Source: an uncultured Collinsella sp. (GTDB lineage: Bacteria > Actinomycetota > Coriobacteriia > Coriobacteriales > Coriobacteriaceae). Taken from it: a DNA stretch of 7,969 nt. The stretch covers positions 1-7,969 of the forward strand of contig URTL01000089.1 of assembly GCA_900550785.1 (NCBI GenBank). The letters are read 5' to 3'. The notes under the pieces were generated by a model that searched no databases, was not told the DNA's origin, and saw nothing but the letters and a program-made list of their open reading frames with translations. The first letter of the stretch is position 1; each line of letters opens with the position of its first letter. The position numbers and the translations under genes are program-made. Below, one piece after another: positions 1 to 6,536 of this stretch.

Positions 1-464
1 CTGCCGCCGCCGATCTCGACCGCCGCCTTCTCAAACACGCGCATGCCCGGCGTGGTCTTGCGCGTGTCGACAAGCACGGTCTTGGTGCCCTCGAGCGCAG
101 CCGCCATCCGATGCGTGTAAGTAGCGATGCCGCTCATGCGCTGCAGGTAGTTGAGCGCCACGCGCTCGCCCGAAAGCAGCACGCGCGCGTCGCCGCGTAC
201 CTGGCCCACGTGGTCGCCGGCGTGTACCTCGTCGCCGTCCGCGACATCAAACAACACGGAGCTCTGCGGATCCAGCAGCTCAAATGTGCGGGCGAATACG
301 TCCAGGCCGGCGATAATGCCGTCGGCCTTGGCGATGAGCTCAACGGTAGCGGGGCGCGCCGTGGGGCACACGCTCGCCGTACTCACGTCCTCAAACGTGA
401 TGTCCTCGCGCAGGGCCTGCAGAATCAGATCATCGACGACGAGCTTCATGGTAATGGGATTCAT
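1..464 (-). CDS. nadC: Quinolinate phosphoribosyltransferase (nicotinate-nucleotide pyrophosphorylase), 3' end outside window
   Basis: NadC converts quinolinate and PRPP to nicotinate mononucleotide, CO2 and pyrophosphate, the last de novo step before the common NAD pathway; it is cytosolic. The first 154 residues are visible. The N-terminal barrel-like domain covers about residues 8-105. The family motifs RMSGIATYTHRM (109-120) and DTRKTTPGMR (133-142), which carry substrate-binding Arg and Lys residues, are followed by EKAAVEIGGG at the window edge. The full protein is normally about 280 residues, so roughly 45% is missing because the window ends, not because the gene is broken. The ATG at 464 is chosen because GGAGGAG lies just upstream, inside the 3' end of nadB. 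Only 3 bases separate it from the nadB stop, so translation is probably coupled. Identification is firm. Confidence 0.96.
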   Translation of the reverse strand, partial: MNPITMKLVVDDLILQALREDITFEDVSTASVCPTARPATVELIAKADGIIAGLDVFARTFELLDPQSSVLFDVADGDEVHAGDHVGQVRGDARVLLSGERVALNYLQRMSGIATYTHRMAAALEGTKTVLVDTRKTTPGMRVFEKAAVEIGGG

Positions 465-467
465 GGT

Positions 468-1844
468 CTACTCCTCCACGGCCTGCGTGCCGGCGGCACG
501 GGCCAAATCATCGATTGCCAGGGTGTCGGCGCCCAGGGCGCGGTGACGCCCGTCAAGCGCGGGCTCACCGGCCTGCTCCACGGCCAGCGACTCGCCGGTA
601 CGCATATACCACGCGGCGCGACGACCCCAGACCAGCGCCTCGAGCAGGCTGTTTGAAGCCAGGCGATTCTTGCCGTGAACGCCGTTGCAGGCCGTCTCGC
701 CGGCGGCGTAGAGCTCAGGCATCGATGTGCGGCCGTCCTTGTCGACCCACACGCCGCCCATAAAGTAGTGCTGCGTCGGCGTAACGGGAATGGGCTCATC
801 CAGGATGTCGCGACCGTCCTCCAGGCAGCGCGCGCGGATGTTGGCGAAGTGCCCGGTCACCACGTCGCGCTCGACGGGGGCAAAGCTCAGCCACTCGTGC
901 TCGGTGTCATCCTGCTTCATCTGCTCGCGGATGGCGGCGGCGACAACGTCGCGCGGCTGCAACTCGTCGGTAAAACGCTCGCCGGCGGCGTTGAGCAAAA
1001 TCGCGCCCTCGCCGCGGCAGCTCTCGCTGATCAGGAACGTGCGACCCGGCTGCGGCGAGAACAGACCCGTAGGATGGATCTGCACGTAGTCCAGGTGCTC
1101 CATCTTAATGCCATGCTTCTGAGCAATGTAGCAGGCGTCGCCCGTGAGCTGCGGGTAGTTGGTCGAATGGTCGTATACGCCGCCGATACCGCCCGTCGCC
1201 CACAGCGTGTGGCGGGCATGGATCTTAAACGGCTCGCCGGCATGCACGCCCTCGGCGGCATTTGTCAGCTCGTCGGCGGGACGAACCGAGTTGTCCTCGT
1301 CCACGGCTACGGCGACGACGCCGGTGCACACCGTGGCGCCATCGCGCTCGGCGGTCAGGATGTCGGTCATGGCCACGTGCTCCAAAATCTGCACGTTGTC
1401 CAGCTTGCGAACGGCCTGGAGCAGCTTGGTCGTAATCTCCTTGCCGGTGATATCGGCATGGAAGGCAATGCGCGGACGGCTGTGCGCGCCCTCGCGGGTA
1501 AAGTCGAGGCTGCCGTCGGCCTTGCGCTCAAAATCCACGCCCATCGCTAGCAGGTCGTTGATGACCGAGCGGCTCGAGCGAATCATGATGTCGACGCTCT
1601 CGCGGCGGTTCTCGTAGTGGCCGGCGTGCATGGTGTCCTCAAAGAAGGCATCGTAGTCCGAGCCTTCGGGCAGCACGCAGATGCCGCCCTGCGCGAGCAT
1701 CGAATCGCACTCGTCGACAGCGCCCTTGGAGAGCATGATCACGCGCGTGCTCGTCGGCAGGTTGAGAGCTGCGTACAGGCCCGCCACGCCGCAGCCGGCA
1801 ATAACGACGTCGCACTCCATGTCGGGGTATTGTTTGGTTTTCAC
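468..1844 (-). CDS. nadB: L-aspartate oxidase, short form
   Basis: NadB is an FAD enzyme that oxidises L-aspartate to iminoaspartate, using oxygen or fumarate as electron acceptor; fumarate is likely in an anaerobe. The protein has 458 residues. Residues 13-23 hold the dinucleotide-binding GCGVAG motif, 50-54 read LAQGG, 216-222 ATGGIGG and 256-262 IHPTGLF. By motif, H257, R298 (PRDVV), H359 (HYFMGG) and R394 (GKNRLASNS) match the conserved active-site His and Arg residues of the family, and NSLLEALVWG (398-407) contacts FAD. The GTG start at 1844 is preferred: GGGAGAGG sits 6 bases upstream, while the internal ATG at 1820 has no ribosome site. The frame stays open upstream into nadA, but that stretch is a high-GC shadow. 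At 458 residues it is shorter than the roughly 530-540 of E. coli and Bacillus NadB, the C-terminal helical domain being nearly absent. Confidence 0.96.
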   Translation of the reverse strand: MKTKQYPDMECDVVIAGCGVAGLYAALNLPTSTRVIMLSKGAVDECDSMLAQGGICVLPEGSDYDAFFEDTMHAGHYENRRESVDIMIRSSRSVINDLLAMGVDFERKADGSLDFTREGAHSRPRIAFHADITGKEITTKLLQAVRKLDNVQILEHVAMTDILTAERDGATVCTGVVAVAVDEDNSVRPADELTNAAEGVHAGEPFKIHARHTLWATGGIGGVYDHSTNYPQLTGDACYIAQKHGIKMEHLDYVQIHPTGLFSPQPGRTFLISESCRGEGAILLNAAGERFTDELQPRDVVAAAIREQMKQDDTEHEWLSFAPVERDVVTGHFANIRARCLEDGRDILDEPIPVTPTQHYFMGGVWVDKDGRTSMPELYAAGETACNGVHGKNRLASNSLLEALVWGRRAAWYMRTGESLAVEQAGEPALDGRHRALGADTLAIDDLARAAGTQAVEE

Positions 1845-1900
1845 AGGAATCCTCTCCCTTGTAATGTGGCATAAGGGACTGCCCCTCATGTCACATTGTT

Positions 1901-2926
1901 CTAGCGCGCTGCGTACTCGAGCATACGGTCGAGCGTGAGCTTGGCCTGGTCTGCCGCCTCGTCCGACACGCCGATCTGCACCTCGCCCTCGCCCGTCTCC
2001 AGGCAGCGCACGAGCTTTTCGAGCGTGATGAGATCCATGTTGACGCAGGTGGGCTGCACCGCGGGGAAATAGAACTTCTTGCCGGTGCCCTGGCAGCGGC
2101 GCTCGAGCTCGTAGAGCACGCCGCGGACCGTCACGATGATGAACTCGCTCGCGTCCGACTCCTCGGCATACTTGATGATGCCGGCGGTGGAGCCGATGTA
2201 GTCGGCCTCGGCCAGGACGTCGGCCTTGCACTCGGGGTGCGCCAGCACGAGCGCGTCGGGGTGGGCCTCCGTCGCGTCGACGATCTGCTCGACGGTGATG
2301 ATGTGATGGCGCGGGCAGCAGCCGTTGTTGAGGATGACGTGCTTTTGCGGCACCTGCTCGGCTACGAAGCGTCCCAGGTTTTGGTCGGGAATGAACAGAA
2401 TATGCTGCTGCGGCAGCTCGGACACGATCTTAACGGCGTTGGAGCTGGTGACGCACACGTCGCTCCAGCTCTTGATCTCAACCGTGGAGTTGACGTAGCA
2501 CACCACGGCCAGGTCGTCGCCGTACTCGGCGCGCGCCGCGTCGACCGTCTCGCGCTTGACCATGTGCGCCATGGGACAGTCCGCGCCCGGCTCGGGCAGC
2601 AGCACGGTCTTAGTGGGATTGAGCAGCTTGGCGCTCTCGCCCATAAACTCCACGCCGCACAGCACGATGGTCTGCTGCGGCAGGCTTTTGGCGAGCTTTG
2701 CCAGGTAGAAGCTATCGCCGACGTAATCGGCAACGGCTTGGACCTCAGGCGCCACGTAATAGTGCGCCAGGATCACCGCGTCACGTTGGGTTTTTAGTTG
2801 CTGAATGGCCTCGACGAGCTCTGCGGGCACCAATGCCGCGCGCTCCGTTGCCGTCGTTGCCGATGCCAGGCCGGCCGCAATGTCGCGTGCAAGCTCCGAT
2901 GCATCCATGTTCGCGCTCTGTGCCAT
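1901..2926 (-). CDS. nadA: Quinolinate synthase (4Fe-4S)
   Basis: NadA condenses iminoaspartate with dihydroxyacetone phosphate to give quinolinate, using an oxygen-sensitive [4Fe-4S] cluster. The 341-residue protein shows the family signatures in order: AHYYV (54-58), GDSF (70-73), CGVEFMGESAK (90-100), CYVNST (143-148), SSNA (161-164), IPDQNLG (179-185), HPEC (230-233), GSTAGII (245-251) and PTCVNMDLITLEKL (292-305). The three cluster ligands are most likely C90, C204 (in the GCCPRHH segment) and C294, by position and spacing relative to other NadA proteins. The ATG at 2926 is chosen because GAGAGGGG lies 5 bases upstream; a TTG directly before it would sit too close to that site. It is the first gene of the nadABC operon, 56 bases before the nadB start, and is preceded by a large palindrome (2966-3013). 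Confidence 0.97.
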   Translation of the reverse strand: MAQSANMDASELARDIAAGLASATTATERAALVPAELVEAIQQLKTQRDAVILAHYYVAPEVQAVADYVGDSFYLAKLAKSLPQQTIVLCGVEFMGESAKLLNPTKTVLLPEPGADCPMAHMVKRETVDAARAEYGDDLAVVCYVNSTVEIKSWSDVCVTSSNAVKIVSELPQQHILFIPDQNLGRFVAEQVPQKHVILNNGCCPRHHIITVEQIVDATEAHPDALVLAHPECKADVLAEADYIGSTAGIIKYAEESDASEFIIVTVRGVLYELERRCQGTGKKFYFPAVQPTCVNMDLITLEKLVRCLETGEGEVQIGVSDEAADQAKLTLDRMLEYAAR

Positions 2927-2961
2927 CAAGGCCCCTCTCTTTTGGCGAATCTTGGAGCTTT

Positions 2962-2990
2962 AGTATGACACCTAGGTTTACAGCTGACAA
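2962..2990 (-). promoter_or_regulatory. Predicted nadABC promoter
   Basis: On the minus strand a -35 TTGTCA (2990-2985, 5 of 6 matches) is separated by exactly 17 bases from a -10 CATACT (2967-2962, 4 of 6). This would start transcription near 2955 and leave a leader of about 30 bases to the nadA ATG. The right-hand operator arm, as read by the polymerase, fills the spacer, so a bound protein would block RNA polymerase. This is prediction from sequence only. Confidence 0.5.
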
Positions 2991-3013
2991 GACAGCTGTA
3001 AACCTAGGTGTCA
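2966..3013. promoter_or_regulatory. Perfect 21-bp inverted repeat, candidate NAD-pathway operator
   Basis: Two arms of 21 bases (2966-2986 and 2993-3013) are exact reverse complements around a 6-base spacer, ACAAGA. Each arm contains two small palindromes, CCTAGG and CAGCTG. The four boxes are centred near 2973.5, 2983.5, 2995.5 and 3005.5, at 10, 12 and 10 bases, that is, about one helical turn apart on one DNA face. The element covers the spacer and -35 of the predicted nadA promoter. There is no T-run on either side, so it does not look like a terminator. The ACAGCTGT-type halves recall operators of the niacin-responsive repressor NiaR as remembered from Firmicutes, but the regulator cannot be assigned from this window. 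Confidence 0.7.
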
Positions 3014-3218
3014 AGTTGAAATAAAGATTCAATCATGCGGCAGGTCCATTTTCGAACTGGCAAGCTGAGGATAGCTGAGCTCTCGATGGCGCAGGAGGCA
3101 TCTTTCGCCACCGCAACACCGCTTGGCGCGAGCTGCACGCCGTGGGGCGCAAACGGTCCGCACCCCCGCAAGCGGCGCGTGCCCGATGTGGCAAAATCGA
3201 ACTACTTAAGGGGGCCGA

Positions 3219-3941
3219 ATGTTCAAGATTATTGCCTGCGACGATGATGTCGCTTTTCTAGATAGACTGCACCGGATGATCGACCGTTGGTCGACCGAGA
3301 CGGGCACGGCGGTCGATGTTGCGCTCGTCACGCGTGGCGAGGACCTGCTGGCCCGCCATGCCGCATCGCGCGCCGACATCATCCTGCTCGATATGATCAT
3401 GCCGCTCGTCAACGGCATGGACACCGCGCGCGAATTACGCCAGGCCGATACCGCCGTGCGCCTGGTGTTCCTCACCTCGTCGCCCGAGTTCGCGCTGGAA
3501 TCCTACGAGGTCCGCGCCTTCGACTATCTGCTCAAGCCCGTGACTTACGAACGCCTGGCGCGATTACTCGACGAGCTTTCGAGCATGCGCCCGGCGGCAA
3601 CCGACGAGCTCGTGATCAAAACTTCCTTTGGCTACCACGCCCTGTGCCTGTCCGACATCGAATATGCCGAGGCGCGCAACAAGCACGTGGTCTTCCACCT
3701 GCGCGACGGACGCGATATCGAGGCACTCGAGTCGTTCCGCAGCGTCGAGGACCGCTTGGAACAAAACGCGATCTTCTTTAAATGCCACCGCAGCTACCAG
3801 GTCAACCTGCGCAATATCGATCATTTTGACCGCACGGACATCGTCATGCGCTCGGGCGCGTGCATCCCGCTTTCGCGCAGCTGCAAGCAGGGATTCCAAG
3901 ACGCCTACTTTGCGGCGCGCTTTGAGGGTGGGAGACACTGA
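3219..3941 (+). CDS. LytTR-family response regulator
   Basis: This is a 240-residue cytosolic transcription regulator, the output half of a two-component system. Residues 1-120 form a receiver domain with the acidic pocket D8/D9, the phospho-acceptor D58 in ILLDMIMP, T86 and K106 in YLLKP. Residues about 129-230 form a LytTR DNA-binding domain; the segment FFKCHRSYQVNLRNI is the family hallmark. It belongs to the AgrA/ComE/VirR-like class. The ATG at 3219 has a good ribosome site, AAGGGGG, 4 bases upstream. The 205 bases between the nad palindrome and this gene hold no convincing promoter or small gene: a CAAAAT (3192-3197) could be a -10, but no -35 fits. The stop overlaps the ATG of the kinase that follows by one base, so the two are translated together. 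Target genes are unknown. Confidence 0.93.
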   Translation: MFKIIACDDDVAFLDRLHRMIDRWSTETGTAVDVALVTRGEDLLARHAASRADIILLDMIMPLVNGMDTARELRQADTAVRLVFLTSSPEFALESYEVRAFDYLLKPVTYERLARLLDELSSMRPAATDELVIKTSFGYHALCLSDIEYAEARNKHVVFHLRDGRDIEALESFRSVEDRLEQNAIFFKCHRSYQVNLRNIDHFDRTDIVMRSGACIPLSRSCKQGFQDAYFAARFEGGRH

Positions 3942-5218
3942 TGGTCTCCTCGGTCGAAATGGTCCTTTGGGCAATCCACCACGCCACGACGCTGCTCTTT
4001 GGCGTCTTTGCCTCGGCGGCGCTGTGCGGTGTCGAGATCAACCGGCGTCATGCGCTTGAACTGGTGTTGGTCGGTGCCGTAACCGGATGCGCATTTGGCC
4101 TCGCCAATGCCGTCGGCGGCGAGCTTTTTGCCCGCCAGGTATATCCGCTCGTCGTGCATCTGCCGCTCGTCATCTATTTGTGCGCGCGCTACCGCCTGAG
4201 CCCGCTGCTTGCCGTGCTCGGCATTACGAGTGCCTATCTGAGCTGCCAGTTCAGCAATTGGATGGGCATCGCCGCATTTGCCGCAACCGATTCTCAGATC
4301 GCGTACTATCTGGCGCGCATCGCGACCACACTCGCCGTCTTTGCCGTCCTGTTGCATTGGGCCGGCGACATCGGTCCGCGCTTGGCGATTAAAAGCACCA
4401 CCGAGCTGGGCATCCTTTTAATCCTGCCGCTCGTCTATTACGTCTTTGACTATGCCACCAACGTCTACACCACGCTGTTCCACTCGGGCTCGGTGGTAAC
4501 GGTTGAGTTTTTGGCATTTGCGCTCTGTGCCTTCTATCTTATGTTTCTTACCGTTTACCTGCGCGAATACGAAGAAAAGGAAACCGCCGAGCGAGAGCGC
4601 TGGATGCTTGAAACCCGCGACAGCGCCGTCATTAAAGAGCTCGAGGCCTGGCGTCAATCTGGGCGCGAGCTGTCGATTCTTCGCCACGATATGCGCCACT
4701 TCCTACGCGGCCTGGCCGCTTTAATTGAGGAGGGCCATACCGACGAGGCGCTCAAACGCATCGATGAACTCTGCGAAACCGGCGATCGCACCGCCGTACG
4801 CCGCTTCTGCGCCAACGAGACCGTAAACATCGCGCTTTCGTCATTTAACTCGGATATCAATAGAAACGGCATTACCGCCAACCTGCGCGCCGCCGTGCCC
4901 GAAACCATCCACGTAGGCGACGCCGACCTGTTTAGCGTGCTCTCAAATGCCTTGGAAAACGCTATCACCGCCGCAAGTGCCGCACCCCAAGGAAAGCGAT
5001 TCGTCGACCTTGACCTGCGATTAGAGGACAGCCAGCTGCTGCTGTTAGTTTCCAATACGTTTGACCGCGCGCCGCGCATGGTCGACGGCATGCCCGTGAC
5101 CCGGCATGCGGGCCACGGCTTTGGCACCAGAAGCATCAAACTCGCCGTGGAGCGCATGAACGGCAACTGCCAGTTCCGCATTAACGGCGATCGGTTTGAG
5201 CTGCGCGCTGTGATGTAG
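3941..5218 (+). CDS. Membrane sensor histidine kinase, GHKL type (AgrC/ComD-like)
   Basis: This 425-residue sensor kinase is the partner of the LytTR regulator just upstream. The first 208 residues are hydrophobic, with about six or seven membrane spans (near 5-29, 38-58, 67-84, 86-108, 120-142, 155-176 and 184-206) and no large extracellular domain. This is the layout of peptide-sensing AgrC-like kinases, though the ligand is unknown. A charged, probably coiled-coil linker (207-245) leads to the phospho-acceptor motif LRHDMRH (247-253) with H249 as the expected phosphorylated His. The ATPase domain follows, with N-box LSNALENA (N336, N340) and G-box GHGFG (391-395), ending at the C-terminus. 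The atypical DHp and short ATPase domain fit the HPK10/SpoOB-type class. The start overlaps the regulator stop as TGATG, with GGGTGGGAG upstream. Confidence 0.92.
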   Translation: MVSSVEMVLWAIHHATTLLFGVFASAALCGVEINRRHALELVLVGAVTGCAFGLANAVGGELFARQVYPLVVHLPLVIYLCARYRLSPLLAVLGITSAYLSCQFSNWMGIAAFAATDSQIAYYLARIATTLAVFAVLLHWAGDIGPRLAIKSTTELGILLILPLVYYVFDYATNVYTTLFHSGSVVTVEFLAFALCAFYLMFLTVYLREYEEKETAERERWMLETRDSAVIKELEAWRQSGRELSILRHDMRHFLRGLAALIEEGHTDEALKRIDELCETGDRTAVRRFCANETVNIALSSFNSDINRNGITANLRAAVPETIHVGDADLFSVLSNALENAITAASAAPQGKRFVDLDLRLEDSQLLLLVSNTFDRAPRMVDGMPVTRHAGHGFGTRSIKLAVERMNGNCQFRINGDRFELRAVM

Positions 5219-5282
5219 AAGTGCGGCGCCGATCTCGCGGCGTGTCTTGCCCGCCAGGCAATCGCTCACCGGTGCCAATCCG

Positions 5283-5858
5283 CTACAGCGGAGCGGCCGC
5301 CGGGGTCAGTTGCTTAATGTAGGCCCACATGCGCTGTTTGGCCGCTTTGTCGGTCAGCGCCGCCTCGAAGCCATCGAGCGCGAGCACGCGGCGGCCCTGC
5401 ACATGGGCGACCAAGCCGGGCTTGAGCATGGCGGTATCAAAGTCGTCGATTGCCACGAGCATGTCGGCATAGGTCTCGCGCATGGTATCGGCCGCGCGAT
5501 CGTCCAGCAGCAAGACCGCCTCGGGGTCCAAGGCCTCAAGCGCCTCACGGAACAGCTCGCACGGTAGGCCCTCGCCTGTCGCGACCGCCCCATCGCCCGC
5601 GCCGGCAACACTTGCCAGCACGCAAAAATCCTCGGGCGCGTAGCCGATGGCCCCAAGCGCCTTGCGCAACGCCGCGCCATCCGGGCCGGCGGCAAGCTCG
5701 CCACCCGAACGCTCGGCCTCGTCCAAATCGCCTTTGACCAGTACGATCGGCGAGCACGCGTTGCCCACGATACGCACGCCGCGACCCGCGAGCGATGCGA
5801 GCTCCTGCTCGGTCGCCTGGGCGATGGCTTCTTTTTTCTGGCTTTGTGACGTGGGCAT
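5283..5858 (-). CDS. Uracil-DNA-glycosylase-fold-like protein lacking catalytic motifs
   Basis: This is a 191-residue soluble protein without a signal peptide or membrane span. From residue 37 its pattern follows the family 4-like uracil-DNA glycosylases: a strand PIVLVKGDLDEAE (37-49) where the GEAPG motif belongs, GGELAAGPDGAALRKAL (52-68) where GRPFVG..G..L belongs, GYAPEDFCVLASV (72-84), ALDPEAVLLLDDRAADTM (109-126) for the P..i..lG..a segment, and a C-terminal AALTDKAAKQRMWAYIKQL (166-184) like the end of the HPS helix. The catalytic acidic and His residues and the four cluster cysteines are absent (only C35, C79 and C100 remain), so base excision is unlikely. Homology is judged by eye and function is unknown. 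The ATG at 5858 is preferred: GGAG lies 5 bases upstream, and an in-frame ATG at 5888 falls inside the TATAAT box. It is convergent with the kinase gene; the 64 bases between them hold no T-tailed hairpin. Confidence 0.85.
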   Translation of the reverse strand: MPTSQSQKKEAIAQATEQELASLAGRGVRIVGNACSPIVLVKGDLDEAERSGGELAAGPDGAALRKALGAIGYAPEDFCVLASVAGAGDGAVATGEGLPCELFREALEALDPEAVLLLDDRAADTMRETYADMLVAIDDFDTAMLKPGLVAHVQGRRVLALDGFEAALTDKAAKQRMWAYIKQLTPAAAPL

Positions 5859-5886
5859 GCGCTCTCCAATCGTTTGCGTGCCCACC

Positions 5887-5892
5887 ATTATA
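5887..5892 (-). promoter_or_regulatory. Predicted -10 box of the glycosylase-like gene
   Basis: A perfect TATAAT reads on the minus strand 28 bases before the ATG at 5858. No good -35 is found at 17 bases (ACCACT), so recognition may be helped by an activator or depend on other sequence. The 10-bp inverted repeat at 5899-5931 covers the region where the -35 would be. Confidence 0.5.
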
Positions 5893-5898
5893 TAAAAG

Positions 5899-5931
5899 AG
5901 CCGCCCGCGAGTGGTTGCTTTGCGGGCGGCT
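5899..5931. repeat. 10-bp perfect inverted repeat between divergent promoters
   Basis: AGCCGCCCGC (5899-5908) and GCGGGCGGCT (5922-5931) are exact reverse complements around 13 bases. The element sits between a minus-strand TATAAT (5887-5892) and a plus-strand TATAAG (5935-5940), roughly equidistant from both. Read on the minus strand the hairpin is followed by CTTTTAT and resembles a terminator, but no minus-strand gene lies upstream of it. An operator shared by the two divergent genes is therefore at least as likely. Confidence 0.6.
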
Positions 5932-5934
5932 GGG

Positions 5935-5940
5935 TATAAG
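5935..5940 (+). promoter_or_regulatory. Possible -10 box of trxA
   Basis: TATAAG (5 of 6 matches) lies about 55 bases before the trxA ATG. The bases at 17 upstream (TGGTTG, in the loop of the inverted repeat) are a poor -35, so the call is weak. Confidence 0.35.
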
Positions 5941-5994
5941 CACGGTCGTACTGAGTTTTACGCGGCCAAGCCGCGTCGCATTATGGAGGTCACC

Positions 5995-6315
5995 ATGGCT
6001 GACATTAATCAGATTACCCCCGAGAACTTCGATTCCATCGTTAACGACAGCCTGCCCGTGCTGGTCGATTTTTGGGCACCGTGGTGCGGGCCCTGTCGAT
6101 CCCTCTCGCCCATCGTTGACGAGGTTGCCGATGAGCTGGCGGGCAAGCTTGCCGTTGCCAAATGCAACGTCGACGACAACCAGGACCTGGCCATGAAGTA
6201 TGGCGTCATGAGCATCCCCACGCTGATTGTGTTTAAGAACGGCGAGGAGATTGACCGCTCGGTTGGCGCTCTGCCCAAAGCGAGGCTGCAGGCGCTGCTG
6301 GAGAAGCATCTGTAA
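5995..6315 (+). CDS. trxA: Thioredoxin
   Basis: This 106-residue cytosolic thiol-disulfide oxidoreductase is of typical length for a single-domain thioredoxin. The active site is WCGPC (30-34) with redox cysteines C31 and C34, the buried acid is D25 in VDFWAPW, and the cis-proline is P75 in SIPT. A KNGEEID turn and the C-terminal helix follow as expected. It reduces protein disulfides and is itself reduced by thioredoxin reductase, which is not in this window. The ATG at 5995 is chosen because GGAGGT lies 4 bases upstream; the in-frame ATG at 5983 overlaps that site. An extra cysteine, C57 (VAKCNVDDN), stands where most thioredoxins have a hydrophobic residue. It is a single-gene unit ending before the terminator at 6427. 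Confidence 0.97.
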   Translation: MADINQITPENFDSIVNDSLPVLVDFWAPWCGPCRSLSPIVDEVADELAGKLAVAKCNVDDNQDLAMKYGVMSIPTLIVFKNGEEIDRSVGALPKARLQALLEKHL

Positions 6316-6426
6316 TACGCTTGTTACTTACCCGCCGTCCATGAGCGCTTTTGCACCGCTCGCCGGACTTCTGAATGCACCGAGTGCAACCACGGATAGT
6401 ATGGTAGTCACAAACAGCCCCCAGTG

Positions 6427-6464
6427 AACGGGTGCGGGTCGCACAGACTCGTACCCGTTTTCTT
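6427..6464 (+). terminator. Intrinsic terminator downstream of trxA
   Basis: A 14-bp stem (6427-6440 with 6446-6459, two G-U pairs) closes a 5-base loop, GCACA. AACGGGT at its base pairs with ACCCGTT, which runs into TTCTT. It lies about 110 bases after the trxA stop. The stretch between (6316-6426) holds no convincing gene. Confidence 0.85.
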
Positions 6465-6491
6465 ATGCAGCTGCGCGCAGAGCGGGCGTAG

Positions 6492-6497
6492 TAAAAT
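6492..6497 (+). promoter_or_regulatory. Possible -10 box for the 82-residue gene and nikR
   Basis: TAAAAT (5 of 6 matches) lies 39 bases before the ATG at 6537 and directly after the trxA terminator, where a new promoter is required. No clear -35 is seen at 16-18 bases upstream. Confidence 0.4.
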
Positions 6498-6536
6498 CTG
6501 AACCACTGAACTGCCCCATACAAAAGGAGATTTCCC

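Noticed and set aside
675..1550. 291-codon plus-strand open frame antisense to nadB
   Set aside because: It mirrors the nadB codons, has no ribosome site and no recognisable domain; such shadows are normal in GC-rich DNA.
1845..2231. In-frame upstream extension of nadB for 129 codons
   Set aside because: It overlaps the well-supported nadA coding sequence in another frame; high GC keeps the frame open. A GTG with a good ribosome site marks the real start.
2963..2968. GTATGA resembling half of an E. coli NikR operator
   Set aside because: No matching TCATAC half at the required spacing; it is part of the predicted nadA -10 region.
3144..3167. GC-rich imperfect hairpin in the gap before the response regulator
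   Set aside because: Only about seven positions with an internal mismatch and no T-tail; not distinguishable from chance in GC-rich DNA.
3035..3247. 70-codon plus-strand frame before the response regulator, considered as a signal peptide precursor
   Set aside because: No ribosome site, no leader or thiolactone-type motif, and it runs 29 bases into the regulator gene out of frame.
5247..5261. Small hairpin (TTGCC with GGCAA) in the convergent gap after the kinase gene
   Set aside because: Five-base stem and no T-run on either strand; too weak to call a terminator.
6341..6427. 28-residue open frame between trxA and its terminator
   Set aside because: No ribosome site upstream and no recognisable features; its stop overlaps the first base of the terminator stem, probably by chance.
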